Of a DNA stretch of 64,000 bases, positions 16,978-25,438 are shown piece by piece. Below the pieces are notes generated by a model. That model was not told the DNA's origin. It searched no databases and worked only from the letters and a program-made list of their open reading frames with translations. Position numbers and translations under genes: made by a program. Source of the stretch: Bradyrhizobium semiaridum (lineage in GTDB: Bacteria > Pseudomonadota > Alphaproteobacteria > Rhizobiales > Xanthobacteraceae); contig NZ_JAGKJJ010000008.1 in NCBI RefSeq assembly GCF_020329505.1, forward strand, positions 1 through 64,000. Reading direction: 5' to 3'. Each line of letters opens with the position of its first letter. Position 1 is the first letter of the stretch.

Positions 16978-17550
16978 TCAGTTGTCGAACCATTCGCGGC
17001 GCCGCGGTCCGGTGGCTTGCGAAGCAGCCTTGCCTGCCAGGATCGGCTGCGTTGAAGGATGCAGTGGCAACACCACGGTCCGGTCCGCCATCTCGAAGAG
17101 CGCGTCGTTCCGGCTGACCGAACGCAAGGTCCATCCCCTGCGGTTTCCACCGGCGGCGAGCTTGATGATCGCGTCGGAATTCTCCTCGCGAAAGAGTCCT
17201 GCTTGCAACGATGGCCCGATGATCGTGCCGATCAGAACGAGCGGCGGACGCTCGGGTGCCGATACGACAGGTGCTGGGGGTGGCGAGGGCGCTGCGGGTA
17301 CGATGGCAACGACGGGCGGGGTGGGACGTCGACGGGACATGGAGAACAGCGGCCGCTCTCGCGTCATGGAGAGGCGGTCAAAGGGGACTCCCCACAAGGG
17401 GTTGCCCTGCGGTGCAACGTCGATCTGCGCCGGATTGCGCAAACGCACGCGTGGGGTCACTGCGTCCGACGACTCAACGACCGCGGCCTGCGCCGCAGCG
17501 GTGGCCGCCAGCAGAAAAACAAGACCAGACCGCAGACCGCGCTGACCCAT
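16978..17550 (-). CDS. GspN-like protein (type II secretion accessory type), intact copy
   Basis: 190 residues with a signal or anchor MGQRGLRSGLVFLLAATAAAQ. The central signature is NPLWGVPFDRLSMTRERPLF, a Pro-rich linker (PPVVAIVPAAPSPPPAPV), then LVLIGTIIGPSLQAGLF and WTLRSVSRNDALFEMADRTVVLPL, ending REWFDN. From memory this matches short proteins annotated as GspN in alphaproteobacterial type II secretion loci, which resemble the GspC homology region. No other Gsp gene is nearby. Its place before four exported beta-helix genes suggests a dedicated export or assembly role, but that is inference. Confidence 0.6.
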   Translation of the reverse strand: MGQRGLRSGLVFLLAATAAAQAAVVESSDAVTPRVRLRNPAQIDVAPQGNPLWGVPFDRLSMTRERPLFSMSRRRPTPPVVAIVPAAPSPPPAPVVSAPERPPLVLIGTIIGPSLQAGLFREENSDAIIKLAAGGNRRGWTLRSVSRNDALFEMADRTVVLPLHPSTQPILAGKAASQATGPRRREWFDN

Positions 17551-17689
17551 TGAAAGTCCGCACTAGAAACGTTCAGCAATATGGTCAGTAATCGAGCTTG
17601 ATCTGCTCAACTTGTCAACATGGATCGAGCTTATGCAGCTAAAGCGTGCGCGGAGAAACTTTCGCTCGGCAGTTGCGTGATCAGAGACG

Positions 17690-19747
17690 TCACACTTCAC
17701 GGATTCGCGGAACACCTGCCCGCCTGATCAGCACGAGCGCGATCAGCACCGTCGGCGCGAGGATCGCAAGTCCCAGCAGCGTCATTTGCAGCTGCGACAG
17801 CGGGTTGATGCCGCCGCCGGGCGTCGCGATCACGAAGCCGCCGATCACCAGCAGCACCCGGAGCGGCCATTCCAGCGGCCCGGCGCGGCTGAGGTCGCCG
17901 ACGAAGGCCTGATAGCCCTGGATGCCGCCGCAGATGAACAGCGTGCCGAACGCCGCGAGCCCCATCAGGCCGAGGCCGGCGAGATAGGGGCTCGGTCCCT
18001 GCATAACCAGCGCCGGGTTCAGCACGAAGAAGAACGGGATGAAGTAGATGATGCTGCCGACCCACATCGATTCCCATCCGGTCTTCATGGCCGGCGAACC
18101 GGCGATGCCGGCCGCGGCGAAGGAGGCGATCGCGACCGGCGGGGTGATCGACGACAGCATGCCCCAGTAGAAGATGAACATGTGTACCGCCATCCGGTTC
18201 AGCCCGAGCTTCTCCAGCGCGGGCGCCACCAGGATGGCGAGGAAGATGTAGCAGGCCGTCGTCGTCAGCCCGAGGCCGAGGATCAGGCTGGTCAGGGCGC
18301 ACATCACGAGCAGCAGGAATGCGTTGTCGCCGGCGAGCGTCAGCAGATCGTTGGCGAGGCTCGAGACCACGCCGGTCATCGAGAAGGCGCCGATCAGGAG
18401 ACCGCATCCGGCGAGGATACCGACCAGCTCGACGAAGGTGCGGCCGTTGACCTCGAGGAATTTTGCGATCGTCGCCGGCGTCCAGCGCGTGTCCTTCGAG
18501 AAGATCTGGTTCAGCACCAGCAGCAGCGCCGTGGCGTAGAACGGGGCGTGGCTCTCGCGCTTGAAGTAGAGCAGCATCACGACCAGCAGCGCGATGACGA
18601 AGACGTAGTACCAGCCGTCCTTGATCGTATCCATCACCCGCGGCAGCTCGGCGCGCGGAATGCCCTTCAGGCCGTGGCGTGCGGCGTAGGAATCGACCTG
18701 CATGAACAGGCCGATATAGTAGAGCGTGGCCGGGATGATCGCGGCGACCGCGACCTCGGCGTAGCTGACATTGAGGAATTGCGCGATCACGAAGGCGGTG
18801 GCGCCCATCACCGGCGGCGCCAGCACCGCGCCGGTGGAGGCGCAAGCCTCGATCGCGCCGGCATAGGACGCACGAAAGCCGCTCTTCTTCATCACCGGGA
18901 TCGTCATGGTGCCGGCGGTCAGCACGTTGGAGATGATCGAGCCCGACATCATGCCGAGCAGGCCGGAGGCGAAGATGCAGACCTTGGCCGCGCCGCCGCG
19001 GAAGGTGCCGCACAGCGCGAAGGCGATGTTGATGAAGAATTTTCCGGCCCCGGTCATCATCAGCGCGGTGCCGAACACGAGGAAGCCGATCACGGTGTCG
19101 GCGAAGGCCTGGATCGGAATGCCGAGCAGGCTCTCGCCCGACAGCACGTGATAGGCGGTGGCCTGGTCGAGCGTGAGCTGCGAGCCGCGGAAGGGGCCGA
19201 GCCAGCTCGCCTCGGCGAACAGCGGGTAGACCGTGAAGGGCAACACGCTGAGCAGCAGGCTCCAGCCGCCGGTCCGCCGCAGCGCCTCCATCAGCATCGC
19301 CCACATCACGAGGCCGGCGATGATGACGTTGCGCGGCGCGCCGTCGGATTCCCAGCCATATTGCGCCGCCTTGCGCACGTTCAGCATCAGCCAGATCGAC
19401 GCGGCGAAGGTCGCCGCCGCGAGCACGAGGTCGTACCAGGGAATGCGGTTCAGCGGCGCGCCCTCCGTTCCCGGGAAGATCAGGAAGGTGAAGGGCAGCA
19501 TCAGCGCGATCAGCAAGTAGAAATATTCGGTGTTGAGCTGGGTGTAGTCGACGAAGAAGCGCAGCGAGAATTGCTGGTTGATGCAGAGCAGGATGGTCGC
19601 CGCGGTCGCGACCACCAGCGCCCAGCGCCAGGCGCCGCGCAGGGTGCGCACGCGCGTGACTTCGGCCTCCTGCAAATTGCCGAGGCCGGCATGGGGATCC
19701 TCGAACTCGATCTTCTTCGCAGGCGCAGCCGTGGCGCTATCGGGCAT
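17690..19747 (-). CDS. TRAP transporter fused permease, TAXI type
   Basis: 685 residues with many hydrophobic spans, the length of the fused small (4TM) and large (DctM) TRAP permeases seen in TAXI systems. The N-terminus is cytosolic (KKIEFEDPHAGLGNLQEAEV). Landmark sequences are GAAKVCIFASGLLGMMSGS, ACASTGAVLAPPVMGATAF and WGMLSSITPPVAIASFAAAGIAGS, typical of the DctM substrate-translocating part. It drives uptake across the inner membrane with an ion gradient, fed by the periplasmic protein encoded 47 bp upstream. The substrate is unknown; TAXI systems often take up dicarboxylates or amino acids. Confidence 0.92.
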   Translation of the reverse strand: MPDSATAAPAKKIEFEDPHAGLGNLQEAEVTRVRTLRGAWRWALVVATAATILLCINQQFSLRFFVDYTQLNTEYFYLLIALMLPFTFLIFPGTEGAPLNRIPWYDLVLAAATFAASIWLMLNVRKAAQYGWESDGAPRNVIIAGLVMWAMLMEALRRTGGWSLLLSVLPFTVYPLFAEASWLGPFRGSQLTLDQATAYHVLSGESLLGIPIQAFADTVIGFLVFGTALMMTGAGKFFINIAFALCGTFRGGAAKVCIFASGLLGMMSGSIISNVLTAGTMTIPVMKKSGFRASYAGAIEACASTGAVLAPPVMGATAFVIAQFLNVSYAEVAVAAIIPATLYYIGLFMQVDSYAARHGLKGIPRAELPRVMDTIKDGWYYVFVIALLVVMLLYFKRESHAPFYATALLLVLNQIFSKDTRWTPATIAKFLEVNGRTFVELVGILAGCGLLIGAFSMTGVVSSLANDLLTLAGDNAFLLLVMCALTSLILGLGLTTTACYIFLAILVAPALEKLGLNRMAVHMFIFYWGMLSSITPPVAIASFAAAGIAGSPAMKTGWESMWVGSIIYFIPFFFVLNPALVMQGPSPYLAGLGLMGLAAFGTLFICGGIQGYQAFVGDLSRAGPLEWPLRVLLVIGGFVIATPGGGINPLSQLQMTLLGLAILAPTVLIALVLIRRAGVPRIREV

Positions 19748-19794
19748 TACGCATTCCCCAATGTTGTTCGTTTTGGCTGCAGTCTAGCAGGGTC

Positions 19795-20958
19795 TTATTC
19801 GAACCCGTCAGGCATGTTGGCCTTGGCCAGCGCCGCGGCGCGCGCCTTCATCCAGCCGTCGAGGAAGGCCTTGTCGTCCGAGGGCGGGTTCGACTTGCCG
19901 TAGTCCGCCCAGGCTGCCGCCAGCACCTCCTGGCGCTTGTACAGTCCGTTGTTGTGGGCGTCCTGCTCGGCGGTCCATTGCCCGGCCTCCTTGAGCGCCT
20001 TCACCGCGCCGGGATGTACCGGGACGACCCAGTTCTTGGTCTGGCGATCGGCGGCGAGGCCGGCGGCGCCCGGCGCGCCGTCCTTGTAGGCGTCGTAATT
20101 GACGATCATCGCCTTGGTGATCGAATAGATCTGATCGGCCGGCTGCGAGGCGTAGGCGACGAAGATCGGGTAGGGATAGTTGCCGAGCTCGATCGGCTTG
20201 TCCGGAGAAATGCCGGCACCGCAGGTCGCGGTCTGCGGGAAGAAGAACGAACCGACCTTTTGCACCCGCGCCCAGCCTTCCTTGTCCTTGGCGGGCAGCG
20301 GCGGCCACATCAGGCCGCGCGGCGAGGTCTCGGCCTCCTTGGCCGGACCGGTGATGGTGGTGCCGAAGGCGGCGTCGGTGTCGTTGTTGATCAGGCCCTT
20401 CCACATCGCGCCGTAGCTGGCGAACTCGACGACCTTGACGTCTTTCTGGGTGAGACCGCCGAAGGCCAGCATCGCCAGCGTATTCTGGTTCAGCGCCGGC
20501 GAGCCGACCACGAAGCCGACGCGCTTGCCCCTGAGGTCCTTCATCTCCTTGACGCCGGCGTCGGCGGCGACGCCGAGCGCGCCGCAATTGCAGTCGACCG
20601 ACGACAGCAGCAGTTGCAGCGGCTGCGGGCCCCATTCCCTGGCGCCGAACTCGAACACGCCTTCCTGCGCGAAGTAGGTGCCCGATCCCATCGCCGAGGA
20701 GACCGCGCGCTTGGCGCGCAGCGGCGCGAGGCGCGCGACGTCGTTGCCGGCCGGCAGCACGCGGAGGTCGGTGCCGTATTTGTCCTTCATCATCTTGCCG
20801 ACGGCGACCGCGATGTTGAAGCCGGCGGTGCCGGTGTCATAGGCGGTGACCGCCATGGTCGGCGGCAGCTTGATGTCGTCGGCCGACGCGGGCGCGGCTG
20901 CAAGCGTGGAAAGGCCGGCGAGAAGGGCAGGCGCGAGCGCCAGCAGCCGATGCATCAT
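19795..20958 (-). CDS. TAXI-family TRAP solute-binding protein
   Basis: About 387 residues. Two ATGs lie in tandem (20958 and 20955) after AAGGGAGGAATT; the second has the better spacing, but either is possible. Signal peptide HRLLALAPALLAGLSTLAAAPASA. The mature protein has the TAXI signature TAGFNIAVAVGKMMKDKYGTDLRVLP followed by APLRAKRAVSSAMGSG. It binds solute in the periplasm and hands it to the fused permease 47 bp downstream. A 17-bp palindrome just before its ribosome binding site matches one in front of the IclR gene, so it is probably regulated by that protein. Confidence 0.92.
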   Translation of the reverse strand: MMHRLLALAPALLAGLSTLAAAPASADDIKLPPTMAVTAYDTGTAGFNIAVAVGKMMKDKYGTDLRVLPAGNDVARLAPLRAKRAVSSAMGSGTYFAQEGVFEFGAREWGPQPLQLLLSSVDCNCGALGVAADAGVKEMKDLRGKRVGFVVGSPALNQNTLAMLAFGGLTQKDVKVVEFASYGAMWKGLINNDTDAAFGTTITGPAKEAETSPRGLMWPPLPAKDKEGWARVQKVGSFFFPQTATCGAGISPDKPIELGNYPYPIFVAYASQPADQIYSITKAMIVNYDAYKDGAPGAAGLAADRQTKNWVVPVHPGAVKALKEAGQWTAEQDAHNNGLYKRQEVLAAAWADYGKSNPPSDDKAFLDGWMKARAAALAKANMPDGFE

Positions 20959-20971
20959 AATTCCTCCCTTT

Positions 20972-20988
20972 GTTTCGCTGTGCGAAAC
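20972..20988. promoter_or_regulatory. Palindromic operator before the TAXI-TRAP genes
   Basis: GTTTCGCTGTGCGAAAC, a perfect palindrome with 7-base arms, ends 13 bases before the ATG at 20958. The core TTTCG-N5-CGAAA has the same design and the same distance to a start codon as the site at 21435-21451. IclR-family proteins often bind such TTYCG-N5-CGRAA-like sites. It overlaps the likely transcription start, which suits repression. Confidence 0.6.
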
Positions 20989-21112
20989 TTTTGTCGCCGG
21001 GATGATTGCATTGCGAACTGGCGATGGCAACGCTACCTCCGACGCATGCCGACGGTTTTCGCCCCGGACGTTGCGGGACAGATTGTCGCGGCGCAGCGGC
21101 GGACGGCGCGGC

Positions 21113-21334
21113 TCAGGTCTCGACGATCGCGACCGCCTGGCCTTCGGCGATCACGTCGTCGATCTTGACCAGAATCGACTTGATTTTGCCTGCTGCCGTC
21201 GATGTGACCGGTATCTCCATCTTCATCGCTTCGACGAAAGCGATCTCATCGCCGTCGCCGATGCGGCTGCCGGCTTCGACAGGAAGCGCGCAAATGCGGC
21301 CGGCAACTTCGGTCACAACCTTGATCTCTGGCAT
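21113..21334 (-). CDS. Biotinyl/lipoyl carrier protein (BCCP-like)
   Basis: 73 residues, a stand-alone biotinyl domain. The EAMKMEI motif at about residues 35-41 contains the Lys that is biotinylated, and flanking Gly residues form the hairpin turn. It would carry CO2 on biotin between a biotin carboxylase and a carboxyltransferase. A carboxyltransferase gene lies nearby on the opposite strand (22369-23928), but no biotin carboxylase is in this window. It is 154 bp upstream of the TAXI protein gene on the same strand, and divergent from the IclR gene. Confidence 0.9.
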   Translation of the reverse strand: MPEIKVVTEVAGRICALPVEAGSRIGDGDEIAFVEAMKMEIPVTSTAAGKIKSILVKIDDVIAEGQAVAIVET

Positions 21335-21434
21335 TCCACTCTCCGATACCGTCTTGCGGAAATTTCATCCGGCGAACGGCTTTTTGTTGTGGCGGCAGAT
21401 TGCCTGAGGTAGCTTCTTCTGCAAGTGGAATTTT

Positions 21435-21451
21435 ATTCCGCATGACGGAAT
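21435..21451. promoter_or_regulatory. Palindromic operator before the IclR gene
   Basis: ATTCCGCATGACGGAAT, a perfect palindrome with 6-base arms, lies 13 bases before the chosen ATG at 21465 and covers the alternative ATG at 21450. Its core TTCCG-N5-CGGAA mirrors TTTCG-N5-CGAAA at 20972-20988. A second small repeat, GGAAT-TTT-ATTCC, adjoins it at 21427-21439. It probably mediates autoregulation. Confidence 0.6.
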
Positions 21452-21464
21452 GGAGCCAAAACAA

Positions 21465-22439
21465 ATGGGACGGCGCTCGGAACGGCTTAGCAGGCAGGGA
21501 ATGCTCGCCAGCGAGACAGGCGATGGCGATGTGATCCAGGTGGTGTCGCGCGCCTTCGATGTGTTGCGGTGCTTCGAGGGGCACGAGGCGCGGCTCGGCA
21601 ATCTCGAAATCTCCAACCGCTGCGGCTTGCCGCGCTCGACGGTGTCGCGGCTGACGCACACGCTGACGCGGATGGGACAGCTCGTCTATCTGCCGCGCGA
21701 CCAGAAATATCGCATCGGCCCGAGCGCGGTGGCGATGAGCACCTCGATGATGAAGGGGCTGCAGCTGCGCAACCTGATCCGGCTGCGCCTGCAGGATGTC
21801 GCGGACCAATTGCCCGGCACGGTGGGCTTCGTCATCCCCGACCGCTTTCATCTCGTCTATCTCGAATTTGCCCGCGCTGCGAACGCGCTCGGCTTGCATG
21901 AGGCGACCGGCAGCCGCATCTCGATGGCGACCACCGCCGCGGGTCATGCCTACACCGCCGCGCTCGATCCGGTGATCGGCGATGCGCTGATCGCCGAGAT
22001 GGAAGGCGAGTTGCCCGACAGCGCAAAGCTGCTGACGCCGCGCATCGAGGCCAACCGCCGTCATCTGCAGGAGCACGGCTATGTCGTCGCCTGCGGCCTG
22101 TGGAGCCCGCACATCAATGGCGTCGCGGTGCCGGTGTGGTCGCCGCAATATCAGACCTATGTGGTCACCACCATCGGCCTGCTGTCGGCGATGTATGACG
22201 AAGCGCGGCTGCATCGCGACGTCGCGCCGCAAATGGTCGAGCTCGGCGCCGCGATCGGCAGCCTGCTCGAAGGCGCCGACGGCGACATCTTCGCCAATCG
22301 GATTGAGCGCAAACCGCTTCCGGTGACGGTCCATAACAACAACAAGATCATCAAGACGGAGGCAAGGAATGAACTGGAAGCCGGAACTCGACGACCTCGC
22401 CCGGCGCGAAGCGTTCGCGCGGGAGATGGGAGGCGTTGA
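21465..22439 (+). CDS. IclR-family transcriptional regulator
   Basis: About 324 residues from the ATG at 21465, which has GGAG nine bases upstream; the ATG at 21450 lies inside the palindrome and has no clear ribosome binding site. The winged helix-turn-helix (VSRAFDVLRCFEGHEARLGNLEISNRCGLPRSTVSRLTHTL, about residues 25-65) precedes an IclR effector domain (PGTVGFVIP, GSRISMATTAAGHAY). The 3' end overlaps the next gene by 71 bp, giving a basic C-terminal tail (RRPRPARSVRAGDGRR) that is probably dispensable. It likely controls itself, the downstream carboxyltransferase and the divergent BCCP/TRAP genes. Confidence 0.88.
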   Translation: MGRRSERLSRQGMLASETGDGDVIQVVSRAFDVLRCFEGHEARLGNLEISNRCGLPRSTVSRLTHTLTRMGQLVYLPRDQKYRIGPSAVAMSTSMMKGLQLRNLIRLRLQDVADQLPGTVGFVIPDRFHLVYLEFARAANALGLHEATGSRISMATTAAGHAYTAALDPVIGDALIAEMEGELPDSAKLLTPRIEANRRHLQEHGYVVACGLWSPHINGVAVPVWSPQYQTYVVTTIGLLSAMYDEARLHRDVAPQMVELGAAIGSLLEGADGDIFANRIERKPLPVTVHNNNKIIKTEARNELEAGTRRPRPARSVRAGDGRR

Positions 22440-23928
22440 CAAGGTCAAGCGGCAGCGTGACCAGGGCCGGCTCACGGTTCGCGAGCGCATCGACGGGCTC
22501 GTCGACCAGAACAGCTTTCACGAGATCGGCGCCATCTCCGGCATCGCCGAATACGACGAGAACAACGAACTCAAGCATCTGACGCCGGCGAACTGCGTGT
22601 TCGGCCGCGCCAGGATCGACGGCCGCACCGTGGTTGTCGTCGGCGACGACTTTACGGTGCGCGGCGGCTCCGCCGATGCGTCGATCTCCGCCAAGCCGCT
22701 GATGGCGGAGGAGATGGCGCATGACTTCCGCCTGCCGATCATCCGCGTCATCGAAGGCTCCGGCGGCGGCGGCTCGGTGAAGACGATCGAGACCAGGGGC
22801 GCGGCCAATCTGCCCGGCGGCGTCGGTGGCACGCGCTGGTACTGGTACACGACCGCCAATCTCGCGCGTGTGCCTGTCGTTGGCCTCGGCCTGGGCTCGG
22901 TCGCCGGCTTAGGTGCCGCGAGGCTGGCAGCGACGCATTATTCCGTGATGACCAAGAGCTCGGCGATGTTCGTCGCCGGCCCGCCGGTGGTGAAGCGCCT
23001 TGGGCAGGACCTGACCAAGCAGGAGCTCGGCGGCGCCGACATCCAGACCCGCGCCGGCGCGATCGACCAGGCTGTCGAGACGGAGGAGGAGGCGTTCGCC
23101 TACGCAAAGCGCTTCCTGTCCTATCTGCCGTCGTCGGTCTACGAGCTGCCGCCGACCATTGCCTGCACCGACGACCCCGAGCGCGCCGACGAATCGTTGC
23201 TGAAGGCGGTGCCGCGCAATCGCCGGCAGGTCTACAAGATGCGCCCCATCATCGAGGCCGTCGTCGACAAGGGCTCGTTCTTCGAAGTGGCGACGAATTT
23301 CGGCCGTCCGATCATCACTGGCCTCGCGCGGATCGAGGGCAGGGCGGTGCTGCTGCTCGCCAGCGATCCATTCCACTACGGCGGCTCGTGGACCGCGGAT
23401 GCCTGCGCCAAAGTGGTGCGCTGGGTCGACTTCGCCGAGACCTTCCATCTTCCGGTGGTCTATCTGATGGACTGCCCCGGCTTCATGATCGGGCTCGAGG
23501 CCGAGAAGTCCGCCACCATCCGTCACGGCGTGCGGGCGATGGCGGCGGTGAACCAGAGCACGGTGCCGTGGTGCACCATCATCATCCGCAACGCGTTCGG
23601 CGTCGCCGGCGTGGTGCACCAGCCGGCCAACCGCTTCTCGATGCGCTACGCCTGGCCGTCGGCCTATTGGGGCTCGCTGCCGCTCGAAGGCGGCATCGAG
23701 GCGGCCTACCGCGCCGAGATCGAGGCAGCCGCCGATCCCGCGGCGAAGCTGCAGGAGATCGAGGATCGCCTCAACAAGCTGCGCTCGCCGTTCCGCTCGG
23801 CCGAGAAGTTCTGGGTCGAGGAGGTGATCGATCCGCGCAAGACGCGCTCGCTGCTCTGCGAGTTCGCGCGGCTGGCCGAGCCGATCCGCACACCGGGCCC
23901 GCCGCGCAACATGTCGACGCGGCCGTAA
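22369..23928 (+). CDS. Acyl-CoA carboxylase carboxyltransferase subunit
   Basis: 519 residues with the two crotonase-like halves of a biotin-dependent carboxyltransferase. Oxyanion-hole Gly pairs are seen (EGSGGGGSVKTIETRG and the GGSWTADACAKV region), plus FGVAGVVHQPANRFSMRYAWPSAYWGSLPLEGG near the C-terminus. It transfers CO2 from biotin to an acyl-CoA, as in propionyl-, methylcrotonyl- or geranyl-CoA carboxylases. The ATG follows GGAGGCAAGG, inside the end of the IclR gene. The carrier protein is probably the one encoded at 21113-21334; the biotin carboxylase must come from elsewhere. Confidence 0.9.
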   Translation: MNWKPELDDLARREAFAREMGGVDKVKRQRDQGRLTVRERIDGLVDQNSFHEIGAISGIAEYDENNELKHLTPANCVFGRARIDGRTVVVVGDDFTVRGGSADASISAKPLMAEEMAHDFRLPIIRVIEGSGGGGSVKTIETRGAANLPGGVGGTRWYWYTTANLARVPVVGLGLGSVAGLGAARLAATHYSVMTKSSAMFVAGPPVVKRLGQDLTKQELGGADIQTRAGAIDQAVETEEEAFAYAKRFLSYLPSSVYELPPTIACTDDPERADESLLKAVPRNRRQVYKMRPIIEAVVDKGSFFEVATNFGRPIITGLARIEGRAVLLLASDPFHYGGSWTADACAKVVRWVDFAETFHLPVVYLMDCPGFMIGLEAEKSATIRHGVRAMAAVNQSTVPWCTIIIRNAFGVAGVVHQPANRFSMRYAWPSAYWGSLPLEGGIEAAYRAEIEAAADPAAKLQEIEDRLNKLRSPFRSAEKFWVEEVIDPRKTRSLLCEFARLAEPIRTPGPPRNMSTRP

Positions 23929-23949
23929 CGATCGCGACAAACACCGCTT

Positions 23950-24045
23950 GTCATGCGCGGGCTTGACCCGCGCATCCATCGTCCGCGTCGCGGACAAATG
24001 ATTCAAGCGAAGCGGATGGATTGCCAGGTCAAGCCCGGCAATGAC
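23950..24045. repeat. Palindromic intergenic repeat, family G
   Basis: Between two convergent genes. gtcatgcgcgggcttgaccc with catccatc at one end pairs with gatggattgc and aggtcaagcccggcaatgac at the other, so the whole 96 bp can fold into a long imperfect hairpin. It may serve as a shared transcription stop. From memory this is a common dispersed element of Bradyrhizobium. Confidence 0.6.
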
Positions 24046-24054
24046 GACCGCCTT

Positions 24055-25221
24055 CTACTCGCTCTCCCGATGCACGTCGTGGATCACGATGCCCATGCCG
24101 TTCTCCGGCATCTTGATCCAGTCGCGCCGCTTCAGCGAGCGCTTGGTGTCCTCGTGTCCGCTGGCCCAATGTTCGCGCATCGAGGTGCCGGAGAATTCGT
24201 GGTCCTTGGCGTCGCCCTCATAGGCCTTCTGCTGATAGATCAGCTGCAGCAGCGTGATCCCGGGCAGCCGGCTGTTCGCCTTCTTGAGCTGGCGCTCCTC
24301 GTCCGACAGCTGATCGTCGGGGATCTTCCCCAGCGCGTTGTGCAGGGCGGTGCGCAGCGCATAGGTCTTGCGGTAGACGTCGGTGTTGTAGCGGGTGCGC
24401 GAGGAATACATGATGTCCTTGTGGCGGGCCATCACGTCCTGGATGTCGCGCGGCAGCGCGCCGCGCGCCGAGAACAGGTCGACCTGGAACACCAGCGAGT
24501 TGGCGTTGTCCTCCTGGTCGAGCAGATGCTGCAGCGGCGTGTTGGACACGATGCCGCCATCCCAGAAATGATCGGTGCCGACCTTCACCATCGGCAGCGC
24601 CGGCGGCAGCGCGCCGCTCGCCATGATGTGCTCGGGGATGATCTCGTCATGCGCGTTGTCGAAATAGATGAAGTTGCCCGACAGCACGTTCACCGCGCCG
24701 ACCGCGAAGCGGATCTTCTTGGAATTGATGCGGTCGAAATCGACCAGCTCGAGCAGCGACTCGCGCAGCGGCGTGGTGTCGTAATAGCTGGTCGCGGTGC
24801 GCGCGCCGGCCGGGCTGAACCACGGGTTGGTCGCATGCGGGGTGAAGAAGCCGGGCTGGCCCAGCGTCGTCGTCATCCATGAGCTGGTGAGATTGCGCGC
24901 CTTGCGGAAGATGTCGCCGTCGGGCGTGTAGTGCCAGATCTTGCGGCTGGTGATGCGGTCCCAGAAGATGTGCAGCCGCTCCAGCCGCTTTTCCGGCGGA
25001 TTGCCGGCGATGATCGCCGAGTTGATCGCGCCGATCGAGACGCCGCACACCCAGTCCGGCTCGATGTTGGATTCGTGCAGTGCCTGGTAGACGCCGGCCT
25101 GATAGGCGCCGAGCGCGCCGCCCCCTTGCAGCACGAGCGCCACGCGATCGCAGCCCTCGGGACGCCAGCCGGGCGTTGCGTGATCGATGTCCTGGAAATG
25201 AGGGGATCGCGCGTCCATCAT
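24055..25221 (-). CDS. Patatin-like phospholipase / acyl hydrolase
   Basis: 388 residues. I take the ATG at 25221 because GGAG lies 5 bases before it, overlapping the alternative GTG at 25227. The oxyanion loop QGGGALGAYQAG (about residue 31) is followed by the nucleophile elbow GVSIG, and the second catalytic residue lies in FWDGGIVSNTPL. Such enzymes hydrolyse lipid or thioester acyl groups with a Ser-Asp dyad. No signal peptide is seen. It is divergent from acetoacetate decarboxylase, 217 bp away; in related genomes these genes are often neighbours in PHB/ketone-body metabolism (from memory). Confidence 0.9.
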   Translation of the reverse strand: MMDARSPHFQDIDHATPGWRPEGCDRVALVLQGGGALGAYQAGVYQALHESNIEPDWVCGVSIGAINSAIIAGNPPEKRLERLHIFWDRITSRKIWHYTPDGDIFRKARNLTSSWMTTTLGQPGFFTPHATNPWFSPAGARTATSYYDTTPLRESLLELVDFDRINSKKIRFAVGAVNVLSGNFIYFDNAHDEIIPEHIMASGALPPALPMVKVGTDHFWDGGIVSNTPLQHLLDQEDNANSLVFQVDLFSARGALPRDIQDVMARHKDIMYSSRTRYNTDVYRKTYALRTALHNALGKIPDDQLSDEERQLKKANSRLPGITLLQLIYQQKAYEGDAKDHEFSGTSMREHWASGHEDTKRSLKRRDWIKMPENGMGIVIHDVHRESE

Positions 25222-25438
25222 CGGCACTCCAAAATTTTCGGCGAGAATTCAGCCCGCCGATGACGCCGTGATGACAATTCCGGCGTCTGCGCGCGCCGCG
25301 TTCGGCATGCCTGCCTGCATGGTTGGCATTGACCTCGACCTCACCCCGCCGGTCATCCGGCTGACGGAAATCCCTCATATCGCTGTCAATCTCGGCCGTT
25401 AGCCTTTCCGCAATACTTTTAAACAGGGGGTTATTGCG

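Noticed and set aside
16905-17150. Alternative frame over the 3' end of the intact GspN-like gene
   Set aside because: A shadow that only mirrors the shifted frames seen in the broken paralog; the 190-residue frame has signal peptide and conserved motifs throughout.
17786-19903. 705-codon open frame on the + strand
   Set aside because: Complement of the TRAP permease gene; Arg, Asp and Gln rich with no motif, whereas the - strand frame has clear membrane spans and family motifs.
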